The notes: a model not told the origin generated them from the sequence alone. A stretch of 64,000 nt of DNA from G965205725 sp965205725 (GCA_965205725.1 OZ242189.1:372001-436000), one strand, 5' to 3'; positions 9,492 to 19,260 are shown, numbered from the stretch's first letter. A program made the numbers and translations.

Positions 9492-10412
9492 ATGAAGATT
9501 ATTCTCATCAATCAACGGCACCGCGCCTCGCGTGCGCTGTGGCTGGGCCGATGGTCCAGGGCCGTGTTGTCAGTGTGCTGCCTCGGGTTGCCCCTCGGGA
9601 TGATTGGCCTGGGCTATTATCTGGCCCATGCGGACCAGTCCGATGCCCGCGATATGAGTCTCGATGCTCTGCAAGATGAAGTTGATTCTCAACGGCAGGC
9701 AGTGGCGAATTTACGCGGTGACGCGCTGCGCAGGCTGCAAGCACTCGGGGTGACTGCAGCGGAATTACAGGCGCGATTAATGCGCCTGGACGCACTGGGC
9801 CAGCGTCTGACCAACTTGTCTGGTCTGGATCAGGGCGAGTTTAATTTTGCTGAAGACCCCGCCCTGGGCGGCCCGCTCCAGCTCGATGGCAACATTGAAG
9901 AAGACAGCCTGGTGGCTGAGATGGAGTCTTTGACCCGCCGGATTGCCGACCGCGAGCAACAACTGGAGGTCTTGCAATCTCTGTTGGCTAATCGCCAGCT
10001 CGCTGACGATTTGTACCTGTCGGGACGCCCGATTCGCAAAGGCTGGATGTCTTCCGGGTTTGGTCGCAGAACCGACCCCTTTAGCGGCGCGCCCGCATGG
10101 CATGAAGGGGTGGACTTTGCCGGTAAGGCCGGAGCCGATATTGTTGCAGTTGCCTCGGGCGTGGTGACCTGGTCTGGCGCGCGCAGTGGCTATGGCGACA
10201 TGGTCGAGATCAGTCATAGCGGCGGCTATGTCAGCCGATATGCACACAATGAAAAGAATTTAGTGGTCGTGGGAGACCTGGTCAAAAAAGGTCAAACCAT
10301 TGCCGAAATGGGCAGCAGTGGTCGTTCAACCGGGCCGCATGTCCACTACGAGGTTTATAAGCACGGCCACCCCGTTGACCCCGCCAGCTACATCGCCCGT
10401 ACCCGGCGCTGA
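9492..10412 (+). CDS. M23 (LytM) peptidase, membrane-anchored
   Basis: Probable periplasmic peptidoglycan endopeptidase or amidase activator. A basic N terminus and a membrane segment (about residues 24-46) precede a coiled-coil stretch (about 55-170). The C-terminal LytM domain carries HEGVD and HVHYE, so the zinc ligands and catalytic His look intact and it is probably active, unlike degenerate EnvC-type domains. Start chosen at ATG 9492 behind GGGGGAGAGA; a TTG 33 bases upstream is less likely. Its place before secA matches related genomes. Confidence 0.85.
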   Translation: MKIILINQRHRASRALWLGRWSRAVLSVCCLGLPLGMIGLGYYLAHADQSDARDMSLDALQDEVDSQRQAVANLRGDALRRLQALGVTAAELQARLMRLDALGQRLTNLSGLDQGEFNFAEDPALGGPLQLDGNIEEDSLVAEMESLTRRIADREQQLEVLQSLLANRQLADDLYLSGRPIRKGWMSSGFGRRTDPFSGAPAWHEGVDFAGKAGADIVAVASGVVTWSGARSGYGDMVEISHSGGYVSRYAHNEKNLVVVGDLVKKGQTIAEMGSSGRSTGPHVHYEVYKHGHPVDPASYIARTRR

Positions 10413-10505
10413 TTTTCCAACACCCCCGCCCGTCTGAATCTCTGCTGAACTAGTTCTGCTGGCCAGCGGATTATTGATTGATCTGTGAATACAACGAATT
10501 AAACG

Positions 10506-13223
10506 ATGATAGCGAAAATACTACAGTTCCTGTTTGGAACAAAGAATGACCGCCAGCTCAAGCGCATGGGCAAGCTGGTTAAACAAATTAACGCATTCAC
10601 TGAGCCTGTTGCCGCTCTGGATGATGCCGCGCTGCGGGCCAAAACCGACCAGTTCAGGCAGCGCCTGGCTGATGGTGAAAGCCTCGACCAGGTTTTGCCA
10701 GAAGCGTTTGCCGTGGTCCGTGAGGCTGGCGAACGAACGCTCGGCCTGCGTCATTTTGATGTGCAGCTCATAGGTGGTATTGCACTGCATGAAGGCAATA
10801 TTTCAGAGATGCGCACGGGTGAAGGTAAAACTCTGGTCGCAACGCTGCCGGCCTATTTAAACGCGCTCACCGGTCATAGCGTGCACCTCATTACGGTGAA
10901 TGATTATCTGGCGCACCGCGACGCAAACTGGATGGGCCCGCTGTATGAGTTTCTGGGAGTCAGTGTCGGTGTCATCCTGTCGGGACAGAATCCGACTCAG
11001 AAGGCCGACGCCTATAGTGCCGATATTATTTACGGCACTAACAATGAATTCGGCTTCGACTATTTGCGCGACAATATGGCCTTCAGCCTTGAAGATCGAA
11101 TGCAGGGCAAATTGTCGTTTGCCATTGTTGATGAGGTTGATTCAATTCTTATTGATGAGGCCCGCACCCCGCTGATTATTTCTGGTGCTGTCGAAGACAG
11201 TTCCGAGCTGTACAAGCGCATCAATAAATTTATTTCGCAACTTCAGCAGGACGCAGAGGGTCAACAGGGTCACTTTACTGTCGATGAAAAACTGCGCCAG
11301 ATTGAGTTGAATGAAGAGGGCCACCAATTTGTTGAAGAGCTGCTGATTCAAGACAATTTGTTAGAGCAGGGGGACAGCCTGTATTCCGCGACAAATTTGA
11401 ATTTACTGCATTATGTGCATTTGGCATTGCGCGCCCACGCCCTGTTCCACCGCGACGTGGAATATATCGTACAGAGTGGTCAGGTTGTCCTGATCGACGA
11501 GCATACAGGCCGTACCATGGCGGGTCGCCGATTGTCTGAGGGCCTGCACCAGGCTATTGAAGCGAAGGAAGGTGTGCAGATTCAAAGTGAAAACCAGACT
11601 TTGGCGTCCACCACCTTTCAAAATTATTTCCGCCTCTATGACAAGCTGTCGGGCATGACCGGTACCGCAGATACCGAAGCGTTTGAATTTCGTCAGATAT
11701 ACGGCCTCCAGGTCATAGTGATTCCCACCAATGTGGCGACAGCAAGGAGTGACCTGAACGATATGGTTTATCTGTCCCGCGCCGAGAAGTACGACGCCAT
11801 TGTCGAGGATGTGTCAGCCTGCATCGCCAGGGATGCACCAGTGCTGGTGGGTACTGCGTCGATAGAAACCTCTGAAGAAATGTCCAGGCGCTTTGAGAAA
11901 GCCAGCATTAAACACCGGGTATTGAACGCCAAGTATCACGAGAAGGAAGCGGAGATTATTGCCCAGGCGGGTGTGCCGGGCACGGTCACTATTGCGACCA
12001 ATATGGCTGGCCGAGGCACCGATATTGTTTTGGGTGGCAACCCCGAAGCGGAAATCGCCAACCAGGATAATCCTGACCAGCAGCAGATTGCAGAAATTCG
12101 CAGGCAGTGGGAGCAGCGCCATGCCAAAGTGATCGAGGCTGGTGGCTTGCATATCTTTGGCACTGAGCGACACGAGTCTCGCCGCATTGACAATCAGTTG
12201 CGGGGACGAGCCGGTCGCCAGGGGGATCCCGGCGTATCGCGTTTCTATCTGTCTCTGGAAGACAACCTGATGCGCATTTTTGCCTCTGAGCGCGTTAAGA
12301 ACTTTATGCAGGCACTCGGTATGGAAAAAGGCGAGGCTATCGAGCACCGCATGGTGACCAACGCGATTGAGAAGGCGCAGCGTAAAGTAGAGGGGCGCAA
12401 CTTTGATGTTCGCAAGCAAGTGCTTGAATACGATGATGTGGCTAATGACCAGCGCCAGGTCATTTATCAGCAGCGCAACGAGTTACTGACCGAAGACGAT
12501 ATCTCGGCAACCATTGATGCTATTCGTGAAGATGTAGTCAATCAGGCTGTTAGTGATTATGTGCCACCCATGAGCCTGGAGGAGCAGTGGGATATTCCCG
12601 GTCTGGAACGCCAGATTGAGGCTGAGTTCGCAGTAAAATTGCCGCTACAACAGTGGCTGGATGAGGACGATAATTTACACGAAGAAAGTTTGCGCGAGCG
12701 AATTCTGGGTGCAGTGACAGCCGCCTATCAGGTTAAATGTGCCGACGTGGGCGACGATATACGCAAGATCGAGAAGCAGATCATGTTGCAAATTTTGGAC
12801 ACTCTGTGGAAAGAGCATCTGGCAACCATGGATCATCTGCGCCAGAGTATTCAGTTGCGCGCCTATGCACAGAAAAACCCCAAGCAAGAGTACAAGCGAG
12901 AATCCTTCGAGCTGTTTCAGCAGCTATTGGACAGTCTCAAGTATGAAGTGGTGAAGTTCCTCAGCCACATTCAGATTCAGCGCCAGGGAGAAGCCGAACT
13001 CATCGAGAAGCGGCGTCGTGAAGCGGCAGACAGGGAGAAAGTGGCCTTTCAGCACGCTCAGGCATCAGCCATGGCAGAGGGTGTTGCAGAGGCGAGAGCT
13101 AATCCAGCGCAGGCCGCTGCACCGGCGCAACCTTTTAGGCGCGAGGAGCGCAAGGTGGGCCGTAACGAGCCCTGCCCCTGTGGTTCTGGCAAAAAGTACA
13201 AGTCCTGTCATGGCAAGCTCTGA
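10506..13223 (+). CDS. secA: Preprotein translocase ATPase SecA
   Basis: The motor ATPase that pushes unfolded preproteins through SecYEG. Walker A RTGEGKT is at residues 103-109; DEVDSILIDEART is the Walker B region; TNMAGRGTDI and QLRGRAGRQGD are the DEAD-type helicase motifs. The C terminus has the zinc-binding SEC-C tail CPCGSGKKYKSCHG, which binds SecB and lipids. Length (905 aa) is standard. The 3' end overlaps argJ by 14 bases. Confidence 0.97.
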   Translation: MIAKILQFLFGTKNDRQLKRMGKLVKQINAFTEPVAALDDAALRAKTDQFRQRLADGESLDQVLPEAFAVVREAGERTLGLRHFDVQLIGGIALHEGNISEMRTGEGKTLVATLPAYLNALTGHSVHLITVNDYLAHRDANWMGPLYEFLGVSVGVILSGQNPTQKADAYSADIIYGTNNEFGFDYLRDNMAFSLEDRMQGKLSFAIVDEVDSILIDEARTPLIISGAVEDSSELYKRINKFISQLQQDAEGQQGHFTVDEKLRQIELNEEGHQFVEELLIQDNLLEQGDSLYSATNLNLLHYVHLALRAHALFHRDVEYIVQSGQVVLIDEHTGRTMAGRRLSEGLHQAIEAKEGVQIQSENQTLASTTFQNYFRLYDKLSGMTGTADTEAFEFRQIYGLQVIVIPTNVATARSDLNDMVYLSRAEKYDAIVEDVSACIARDAPVLVGTASIETSEEMSRRFEKASIKHRVLNAKYHEKEAEIIAQAGVPGTVTIATNMAGRGTDIVLGGNPEAEIANQDNPDQQQIAEIRRQWEQRHAKVIEAGGLHIFGTERHESRRIDNQLRGRAGRQGDPGVSRFYLSLEDNLMRIFASERVKNFMQALGMEKGEAIEHRMVTNAIEKAQRKVEGRNFDVRKQVLEYDDVANDQRQVIYQQRNELLTEDDISATIDAIREDVVNQAVSDYVPPMSLEEQWDIPGLERQIEAEFAVKLPLQQWLDEDDNLHEESLRERILGAVTAAYQVKCADVGDDIRKIEKQIMLQILDTLWKEHLATMDHLRQSIQLRAYAQKNPKQEYKRESFELFQQLLDSLKYEVVKFLSHIQIQRQGEAELIEKRRREAADREKVAFQHAQASAMAEGVAEARANPAQAAAPAQPFRREERKVGRNEPCPCGSGKKYKSCHGKL

Positions 13224-14415
13224 TATAAAGCCCGTCGCCGGGGTGCGACTGGCCGCAGTAAGCGCGGGCATAAAAACCCCGGGCCGCCTCGATGTCGTGT
13301 TGATGGAGTTGGCCAGGGGCTCGGTAGTTGCAGCCACCTTTACCCGCAATGCTTTTTGCGCGGCGCCGGTTCATGTAGCCAGGGAGCATGTGCAGCGCAC
13401 AGCGCCGCGCTACCTTTTGGTCAATACAGGCAATGCCAATGCCGGTACAGGTGAGCAAGGCCTGGCCGATGCCCGGCGTAGCTGCGAGGCATTAGCGCAA
13501 TTGGCCCAGGTGCAAACCAGCCAGGTGCTGCCATTTTCCACCGGCGTGATTGGTGAACACCTGCCTGTGAACAAACTTGAAGCGGTATTGCCTGCGGCGC
13601 TGGCGGCACTGGACGCAGACAACTGGTTGCCTGCTGCGCAAGGCATAATGACGACTGATACCCAGGCCAAGGTCTGTAGTCGGCAGCTCACGCTTTCAGG
13701 TGCAACGGTGACCGTCACCGGCATGGCGAAAGGCGCGGGCATGATCAGGCCGAATATGGCCACCATGCTGGGCTATGTGACCACAGACGCGGCTGTTAGC
13801 GCAGACTTGTTACAGCGATTGTGGAGTGCGGTGGTTGAGTCCACGTTTAACCGTGTCAGCGTCGATGGCGATACCTCCACCAATGATGCCGCCTTGCTAA
13901 TTGCTACTGGCTGCGCATCGTCCCGGTTGATTGATACTGAAGATCACGCCGCCTATGCCGCGCTCGCTAAAGCTATCGAAGAGGTGGCTCTGCAACTGGC
14001 TCAGTGGTTAATTCGAGATGGCGAAGGGGCGAGCAAATTTGTTGAAGTGTGTGTCAGCGGTGGCAGGGATGAGGCGGAGTGCCTCGAAGTTGCCTACACC
14101 ATTGCCCATTCGCCTCTGGTTAAAACGGCCTTGTTTGCCAGCGACCCAAACTGGGGGCGACTATTGATGGCAATCGGCAGGGCAGATATTGACGCGCTTG
14201 ATGTCGGCGGCGTGTCGGTGCTGCTCAATGACGTATTGATTGCCGAGCATGGCGAGCGAGCCGCCAGCTACACCGAAGCACAGGGTGTTGCGGCAATGGC
14301 GCCGACGGATATTAAGATAGAGGTACGGCTTGGACGCGGCGCGGCTCTGGAGAAAATCTGGACCTCTGATTTTTCATACGACTATGTCCGTATTAACGCT
14401 GAGTACAGAACCTGA
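13210..14415 (+). CDS. argJ: Bifunctional glutamate N-acetyltransferase ArgJ
   Basis: Ornithine acetyltransferase/N-acetylglutamate synthase of the cyclic arginine pathway. It matures by self-cleavage before a threonine nucleophile; the motif KGAGMIRPNMATML places that Thr at about residue 185 of 401. The long open frame from 13018 lies inside secA; the ATG at 13210 gives the family's normal length and start. An argJ-type pathway usually means argE is dispensable. It is followed one base later by the Nudix gene. Confidence 0.94.
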   Translation: MASSDIKPVAGVRLAAVSAGIKTPGRLDVVLMELARGSVVAATFTRNAFCAAPVHVAREHVQRTAPRYLLVNTGNANAGTGEQGLADARRSCEALAQLAQVQTSQVLPFSTGVIGEHLPVNKLEAVLPAALAALDADNWLPAAQGIMTTDTQAKVCSRQLTLSGATVTVTGMAKGAGMIRPNMATMLGYVTTDAAVSADLLQRLWSAVVESTFNRVSVDGDTSTNDAALLIATGCASSRLIDTEDHAAYAALAKAIEEVALQLAQWLIRDGEGASKFVEVCVSGGRDEAECLEVAYTIAHSPLVKTALFASDPNWGRLLMAIGRADIDALDVGGVSVLLNDVLIAEHGERAASYTEAQGVAAMAPTDIKIEVRLGRGAALEKIWTSDFSYDYVRINAEYRT

Positions 14416-14416
14416 A

Positions 14417-14863
14417 ATGGATGAGATACAGGTAGCGGTGGGAGTGATTTGTCGCGACCGGAAAGTCCTGGTTTGCCTGCGTCACAGGAGCGCTCATCAG
14501 GGCGGTTTGTGGGAGTTTCCCGGCGGCAAAGTAGAAGCTGGTGAAACAGTGAAGGAGGCTCTTTCCAGGGAACTGCTGGAAGAGCTGGGAATTTCAGTGA
14601 GCGCAGTTGAGCCTTTGCTTCAAGTTCGACACGACTATGGCGACAAAGCTGTATGGTTGAATGCGTGGTGGGTTAGCGAGTTTACGGGTGAGGAGCGCGG
14701 CCGCGAAGGGCAGCCTTTGCAATGGGCTAACGCCGGGCAGCTAGGCCAGTTGGATTTTCCCGCCGCGAACAAACCCATTTTGAAAGCGGTGTTGTCGCGC
14801 TTGCTTGTGGGCCTGGATTATGGAAAGATGCGCGCCGTTTTTGAGGGTAGAACCGATGATTAA
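14417..14863 (+). CDS. mutT: MutT-type Nudix hydrolase
   Basis: Predicted 8-oxo-(d)GTP pyrophosphohydrolase that clears oxidised nucleotides. A complete Nudix box (G-x5-E-x7-RELLEELGI) spans residues 37-59, and the chain begins with the MutT-like IQVAVGVI strand. ATG 14417 directly follows the argJ stop and gives 148 aa; an in-frame ATG at 14384 lies inside argJ. secA-argJ-mutT is a conserved order, which supports the assignment more than the generic fold does. Confidence 0.85.
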   Translation: MDEIQVAVGVICRDRKVLVCLRHRSAHQGGLWEFPGGKVEAGETVKEALSRELLEELGISVSAVEPLLQVRHDYGDKAVWLNAWWVSEFTGEERGREGQPLQWANAGQLGQLDFPAANKPILKAVLSRLLVGLDYGKMRAVFEGRTDD

Positions 14864-15950
14864 AAGGCTTGTATTTCTGTGTGTCGCCCTGTTTTCGGCG
14901 ACGCAGGCGTCGGCGCAGAATGCCGATATATACCGCGCTCAGGTACAGACGATGTACGTGGCTTACTACGGTCGTCCGGGAGATGCGGGTGGTATCGACT
15001 TTTGGGCCAATCAGTTGGCCGGGCTTGGCGGTAACCTCAGCGCGATAATCGACTCTTTCGGCAATTCTGAGGAATTTACAACCAGGTTTAGCAGCCTTGC
15101 AACCCAGGAGCTGGTGAATAATATCTACCAGCAGCTACTCGGCCGCGATGCGGATGCGGGCGGATTGGCCTTCTTTGTCGGCCAGCTCGAAGCAGGCGCT
15201 ATTACCCTGGCCTCGGTCGCTTTGGACGTGGCCAACGGCGCCCAGAATGAAGATATCGATACCCTCGCCAATAAACTCAGCGCGGCCAATGAGTTCACCG
15301 CAGGCTATGTCAACGCCAATGTCAGCTATGGCACCGATCAGATCGAAGATGCCCGGTTATATCTGGGCGCTGTCGATAGCACCGCCGCCTCTCTGACGGC
15401 GGCTCTGGATGGTTTGGGTCACTTGCTGGAACTGTTTCCCTCAGCCACTGCGGCGCGGGTGACGCTGGCAACCACTCTGGGCGATATCGTGCTGGAGATG
15501 TATGAGGATGACTCTCCAGTGACTGTCGCTAACTTCCTCGACTATGTGGATAGCGATTTTTATACAGATACCTGGTTTCATCGAATTTTGGCTGGTTTCG
15601 TTATTCAGGGCGGCGGATTTATCCAAAACTCTGCCAGCCCGAGTGAGCTTATAGCGCGAGTAACCAACCCGGCTATTGTGAATGAATCAAGTAATGGCTT
15701 GAGTAATGCGCGTGGCAGCGTAGCAATGGCACGCACGCTTGAGCCGGATTCTGCAACGTCACAGTTTTATATCAACCTGACTGATAATACCTCACTCGAC
15801 TACACCAATGGGCAGCAGGGCTATGCAGTGTTTGCTTATGTGGTCAGTGGCATGGACACAGTAGACCGGATCGCGCAGATTTCTACCACATCCACGGGGC
15901 TTCCACTGACTGAAATCAAAGTAATTGCCGCGACAAGAATAGCGGAATGA
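14856..15950 (+). CDS. Secreted DUF4214-cyclophilin fusion
   Basis: A 364-residue exported protein. A signal peptide ends in ASA-QN near residue 21. Residues about 25-190 form a DUF4214 region with its two diagnostic repeats (YYGRPGDAGGIDFW and LLGRDADAGGLAFF). Residues about 200-360 are a cyclophilin-type peptidyl-prolyl isomerase with WFHRILAGFVIQGG and SATSQFYINL. The ATG lies inside the end of mutT. The pairing suggests a periplasmic or secreted folding factor with a DUF4214 targeting or binding module. The giant protein at 19546 starts with a related DUF4214 domain, so they may act together (inference). Confidence 0.82.
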   Translation: MIKRLVFLCVALFSATQASAQNADIYRAQVQTMYVAYYGRPGDAGGIDFWANQLAGLGGNLSAIIDSFGNSEEFTTRFSSLATQELVNNIYQQLLGRDADAGGLAFFVGQLEAGAITLASVALDVANGAQNEDIDTLANKLSAANEFTAGYVNANVSYGTDQIEDARLYLGAVDSTAASLTAALDGLGHLLELFPSATAARVTLATTLGDIVLEMYEDDSPVTVANFLDYVDSDFYTDTWFHRILAGFVIQGGGFIQNSASPSELIARVTNPAIVNESSNGLSNARGSVAMARTLEPDSATSQFYINLTDNTSLDYTNGQQGYAVFAYVVSGMDTVDRIAQISTTSTGLPLTEIKVIAATRIAE

Positions 15951-15997
15951 GACCTGTTCTCTGGTAGCCATGCCAGCCCTTGGGCATAATGCAGCTC

Positions 15998-17584
15998 ATG
16001 TACCACCGCTACTTTGGCTTGCAGGAAGAACCGTTTTCAATTGCGGTGAACCCCCGCTATTTATTTATGAGCCATCGCCACCGCGACGCCCTTGCGCATC
16101 TGTTATATGGCGTCGGTGCAGGCGGCGGCTTTGTATTGCTGACTGGCGAGGTGGGTACCGGTAAAACCACGATCAATCGCTGCCTGTTAGAACAACTGCC
16201 CGCCAACACAGATATTGCCATTGTCCTCAACCCGGCGCTGAACGCCCTGGAACTGCTGGCCACAGTCTGTGACGAGCTGGATATTGATTGCGCCCACGGC
16301 AGTTATACGCTCAAAAGTCTGACCGACGCACTCCATAAATTTTTGCTGGAGAATCATGCGCGAGAGCGGCGCACGGTGCTGCTGATTGATGAAGCCCAGC
16401 ATTTGCAGTTTGATGCGCTGGAGCAAATTCGACTGCTCACCAATCTGGAAACCAATACCCAGAAGCTGTTGCAAATAATTCTGGTGGCCCAGCCTGAGCT
16501 ATCGGCAGTGTTGGCGCGCCCCGAATTGCGCCAGCTCAGTCAGCGCATTAGCGCGCGCTTTGAATTGCAGCCATTAAACCTCGTTGAAACTCATGCTTAT
16601 ATCAGCCATCGTCTACAGGTGGCGGGAATGCCAGCCAGCCAGGGCTTGTTTCCCGCAGGGGTTGTGCGGGCGATTTACAAGCAAACTGGCGGAATTCCGC
16701 GACTCATTAATCTGCTGTGTGAGCGGATGCTATTGGGCAGTTATGGTCAGAACAAAACGACGGTCGATATGTCGGTTTTTCGAGCCGCCTCAGCCGAGGT
16801 ATTCGGAAGTCAGAGCGCAACCGGGAAACAAACCGCTCGCGGGGTCTATGCTGCCGCGTGTCTCGTTCTGCTTGTACTGTGCTGGTTGGCCTGGCAGTAC
16901 CTGGAGGAGAGCCGCCCGAATATTGAAGTGGCTCCGGCCGCTGCGGCGCTGGTTGGCGAACCGCTGCCGCAAGATGAGTTGATCCATTTGGCTCTCCGGC
17001 AACCGGCCTATGCCGCTGCCGTGGCAGAGCTGGGCAGTTTTTTGGGAGCTGCGGTTTCCGGGGCGCAGGTTGACTGCGCGCAACTAGAGCGCGTGGGCTG
17101 GTATTGCCTGCAACAGCGCGTAGAGACCTGGAATCAACTCATCGAATTTGATCGCCCTGTGGTGCTATCACTCGTGACACCGGGCCGATATCAGGCTTAT
17201 GCGGTGGTAACAGCTATCGCGGATGATCAGGCTCAAGTGCTTGTCGAAGGCAGGCTTGAGCAAGTGCCTTTGCGGCAATTAGCAGAGTGGTGGCGCGGTG
17301 ATTTTACGCTGCTTTGGCAGCCGCCAGAATATTATCAAGGCCTGTTAAAGGAAGGCGACCAGGGCCCCATGGTGACCTGGCTGGCGCAGGCATTTGCGGT
17401 ACTGGATGTTCAAACCCGGCCGCTGGCGCAGCAGGTGTTTAATGCAGCGTTGGCCGAGAGAGTGCGCTACTTTCAGCGCGAGACAGGTTTGCTGGACGAT
17501 GGAGTGGTTGGTGTTAAAACTCTGCTGAAATTGCAGCAAGCGCAGAACCAGGCAGTCGGCCTGTTACCTCAGGGGCCGCGCTAA
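15998..17584 (+). CDS. gspA: GspA/ExeA-type AAA ATPase, type II secretion assembly
   Basis: With GspB, ExeA-type ATPases help insert the GspD secretin through peptidoglycan. The chain starts with the family's YHRYFGLQEEPFS. Walker A GEVGTGKTT is at residues 50-58 and Walker B LLIDEAQ at 128-134. A membrane segment lies near residues 285-303. A C39-like periplasmic stretch follows (about 320-445), then a C-terminal peptidoglycan-binding domain (about 450-520). I chose ATG 15998; ATG 15989 and TTG 15980 are also in frame. It overlaps gspB by one base. No other T2SS genes are in the window. Confidence 0.85.
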   Translation: MYHRYFGLQEEPFSIAVNPRYLFMSHRHRDALAHLLYGVGAGGGFVLLTGEVGTGKTTINRCLLEQLPANTDIAIVLNPALNALELLATVCDELDIDCAHGSYTLKSLTDALHKFLLENHARERRTVLLIDEAQHLQFDALEQIRLLTNLETNTQKLLQIILVAQPELSAVLARPELRQLSQRISARFELQPLNLVETHAYISHRLQVAGMPASQGLFPAGVVRAIYKQTGGIPRLINLLCERMLLGSYGQNKTTVDMSVFRAASAEVFGSQSATGKQTARGVYAAACLVLLVLCWLAWQYLEESRPNIEVAPAAAALVGEPLPQDELIHLALRQPAYAAAVAELGSFLGAAVSGAQVDCAQLERVGWYCLQQRVETWNQLIEFDRPVVLSLVTPGRYQAYAVVTAIADDQAQVLVEGRLEQVPLRQLAEWWRGDFTLLWQPPEYYQGLLKEGDQGPMVTWLAQAFAVLDVQTRPLAQQVFNAALAERVRYFQRETGLLDDGVVGVKTLLKLQQAQNQAVGLLPQGPR

Positions 17585-18339
17585 TGTCTTTGATTCTGGA
17601 CGCCTTGAATAAATCCGAGCAAGAGCGCCAGAGTGAAACCCGGTCGCCGGGATTACCCCCGGTTCACCCGGCACCGCCGCTTGAGAACGAGCACAATCTC
17701 GGGATGTGGGCGATAGCCGCTGTATTGATACTGTTGGCCGTGGCTGTTGTCGTTGTCGTGCTCTGGTTAGACCGAACCGGGCCGGCTGCGTTAAGCGAAC
17801 CCGAGCCGGTTGTGTTAAGCGAACCCGAGCCGGTTGTGTTAAGCGAGCCTGCGCTCAAACCAATATCCAGGTTCAACACCCGGTCGGTGGCATCGCTGTA
17901 TCAGAGGGAATTCGCTGCGGCGGTGATGTCTGAGCCTGAACTTGCCCAGCCAGGCCTGCAAACCGGCCAGGTGACCCACGCCGGGGTGTCTCCACCGAAA
18001 GATGATGCCACCTCGCAACCAGGCCCGGATATTGAGGCGCTCGCCCAGGTTGCCCAGCCAGCCTTGCTGGATGCGCAGGGTTCAGAGCATTCGGCACCCT
18101 TGATCGGCGAGCTGCACCAGTCACTCAGAGATCAAATTCCGACCCTGTTCTACCGCAAACATGACTGGTCATCGAATCCCTCAGACAGCAGGGTCAACGT
18201 GAACGGTAACAGCTATCGAGCGGGAGAGCGGCTGGCGCCTGGGCTGACTTTGCTGGACATACTGCCTGACTACATACTGCTTGATTATCAGGGGCAGGCG
18301 TTTCGACTCAGCGCTCTGAACAGTTGGGTCAATTTGTGA
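17584..18339 (+). CDS. gspB: GspB-type type II secretion assembly protein
   Basis: Partner of the preceding ATPase. It opens with the family motif SLILDALNKSEQERQ, has a membrane segment at about residues 38-61, a Pro/Glu-rich periplasmic linker, and the C-terminal GspB domain (about 180-251; FYRKHDW and a V-N-G-x-x-Y-R-x-G-E strand). In the linker a 24-base unit coding LSEPEPVV is duplicated perfectly in tandem (about 17789-17836), a recent slippage event. Length 251 aa. Confidence 0.83.
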   Translation: MSLILDALNKSEQERQSETRSPGLPPVHPAPPLENEHNLGMWAIAAVLILLAVAVVVVVLWLDRTGPAALSEPEPVVLSEPEPVVLSEPALKPISRFNTRSVASLYQREFAAAVMSEPELAQPGLQTGQVTHAGVSPPKDDATSQPGPDIEALAQVAQPALLDAQGSEHSAPLIGELHQSLRDQIPTLFYRKHDWSSNPSDSRVNVNGNSYRAGERLAPGLTLLDILPDYILLDYQGQAFRLSALNSWVNL

Positions 18340-18971
18340 ACCTGTTTTTGGGAAGTTTTGACGGTGTGTTAGCCGTGATGGCGAATGCCTTGCCCGCGCA
18401 TGAGGTGGGTGCGCAGCCTGGCAGGTTGCGCAATATGCGTTTGCAGCAGCAGCTACAGCAGCAGGGTACAGAGTGGTTTGAGTTTTCCGGGCGGGCGCAG
18501 TTTGATCAATTTACCAATAGGGGTAACAGTTATGGGCTTTGCGTAGTGGCAGGTTTTTCCTATATTTTGCCGCAGAATTTTATTGACCGCTGCCAGCATG
18601 TTATCAATTTTCATCCTGGCATTATTGAACACTGCCGCGGCCCGCAGCCAGTGGCGGCGGCGATTGTAAACGGACACAAGGATTTTGGCGTCACAGTTCA
18701 CCGAATCAATTCAGAGGCAATCGACGCCGGCCCGCTACTGGATCAGCGGACCGAGCCACTCGACTATCAGGCCAGTTATGCCAGCAATTATCGGACGGTG
18801 AAGCGACTGATGGCCGCCATGGCCGAGGACTTGTTTACGCGCTATGGCGATGGCCAGTGGCCACCTGGTCGGGCGTGGACAGCGTTGGACTCCGCCTATT
18901 TTTCGCGTTTGGATTCCAGCCAGCTAGTAGACCTGGCCAAAGCGCCTGACCTGAGTGCCTGGGCGCGCTGA
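18336..18971 (+). CDS. Formyltransferase-like protein
   Basis: A 211-residue stand-alone formyl-transfer domain (PurN/Fmt superfamily) with no C-terminal tRNA-binding domain. The core reads NFHPGIIEHCRGPQPVAAAI and later DAGPLL, so the catalytic Asn, His and Asp positions appear to be kept. Such proteins use 10-formyl-tetrahydrofolate; the acceptor here is unknown, and an amino sugar or small metabolite is possible. The start is GTG 18336, overlapping the gspB stop as GTGA. Its stop codon lies inside the first copy of a repeat family found again beyond the giant gene. Confidence 0.65.
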   Translation: MNLFLGSFDGVLAVMANALPAHEVGAQPGRLRNMRLQQQLQQQGTEWFEFSGRAQFDQFTNRGNSYGLCVVAGFSYILPQNFIDRCQHVINFHPGIIEHCRGPQPVAAAIVNGHKDFGVTVHRINSEAIDAGPLLDQRTEPLDYQASYASNYRTVKRLMAAMAEDLFTRYGDGQWPPGRAWTALDSAYFSRLDSSQLVDLAKAPDLSAWAR

Positions 18972-19190
18972 GTGCTGGCGTTATTACAAGCCCTGAGTTT
19001 GTGGTTATAGGACTTCCGGGCTGCTTTTCGCGCTGAGTGCTGTCGTTGTTATCTGCATTTGATCGGTTCACAAACTCGCCTGCGGCTCAGACATGCTCAC
19101 CGACACATCAAATGCGCTAACACCGCCATAGCGCACTCTTTATGCGCTTCAAAGCACCCCGCAAGTCCTCTGCCAGGCACCCCGTGGAAA
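18962..19190. repeat. Island-flanking repeat, left copy (elements A and B)
   Basis: Two linked repeat elements. A carries GGGCTGCTTTTCGCGCTGAG (complete copy at about 19017-19042, a partial one from 18963). B (about 19045-19190) contains an imperfect palindrome: TGTTATCTGCATTTGAT is answered by ATCAAATGCGCTAACA. Similar A+B units recur at 32217-32400 and 32993-33175, on the far side of the giant gene and in the same orientation. I see no protein coding in it. Confidence 0.85.
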
Positions 19191-19260
19191 AGTTTCCGGC
19201 GAGCGAGCCCTTTGAGTGTTGTGCAAAGCTAGCCAGACGGCTATATTACGCTGAGCCGAG

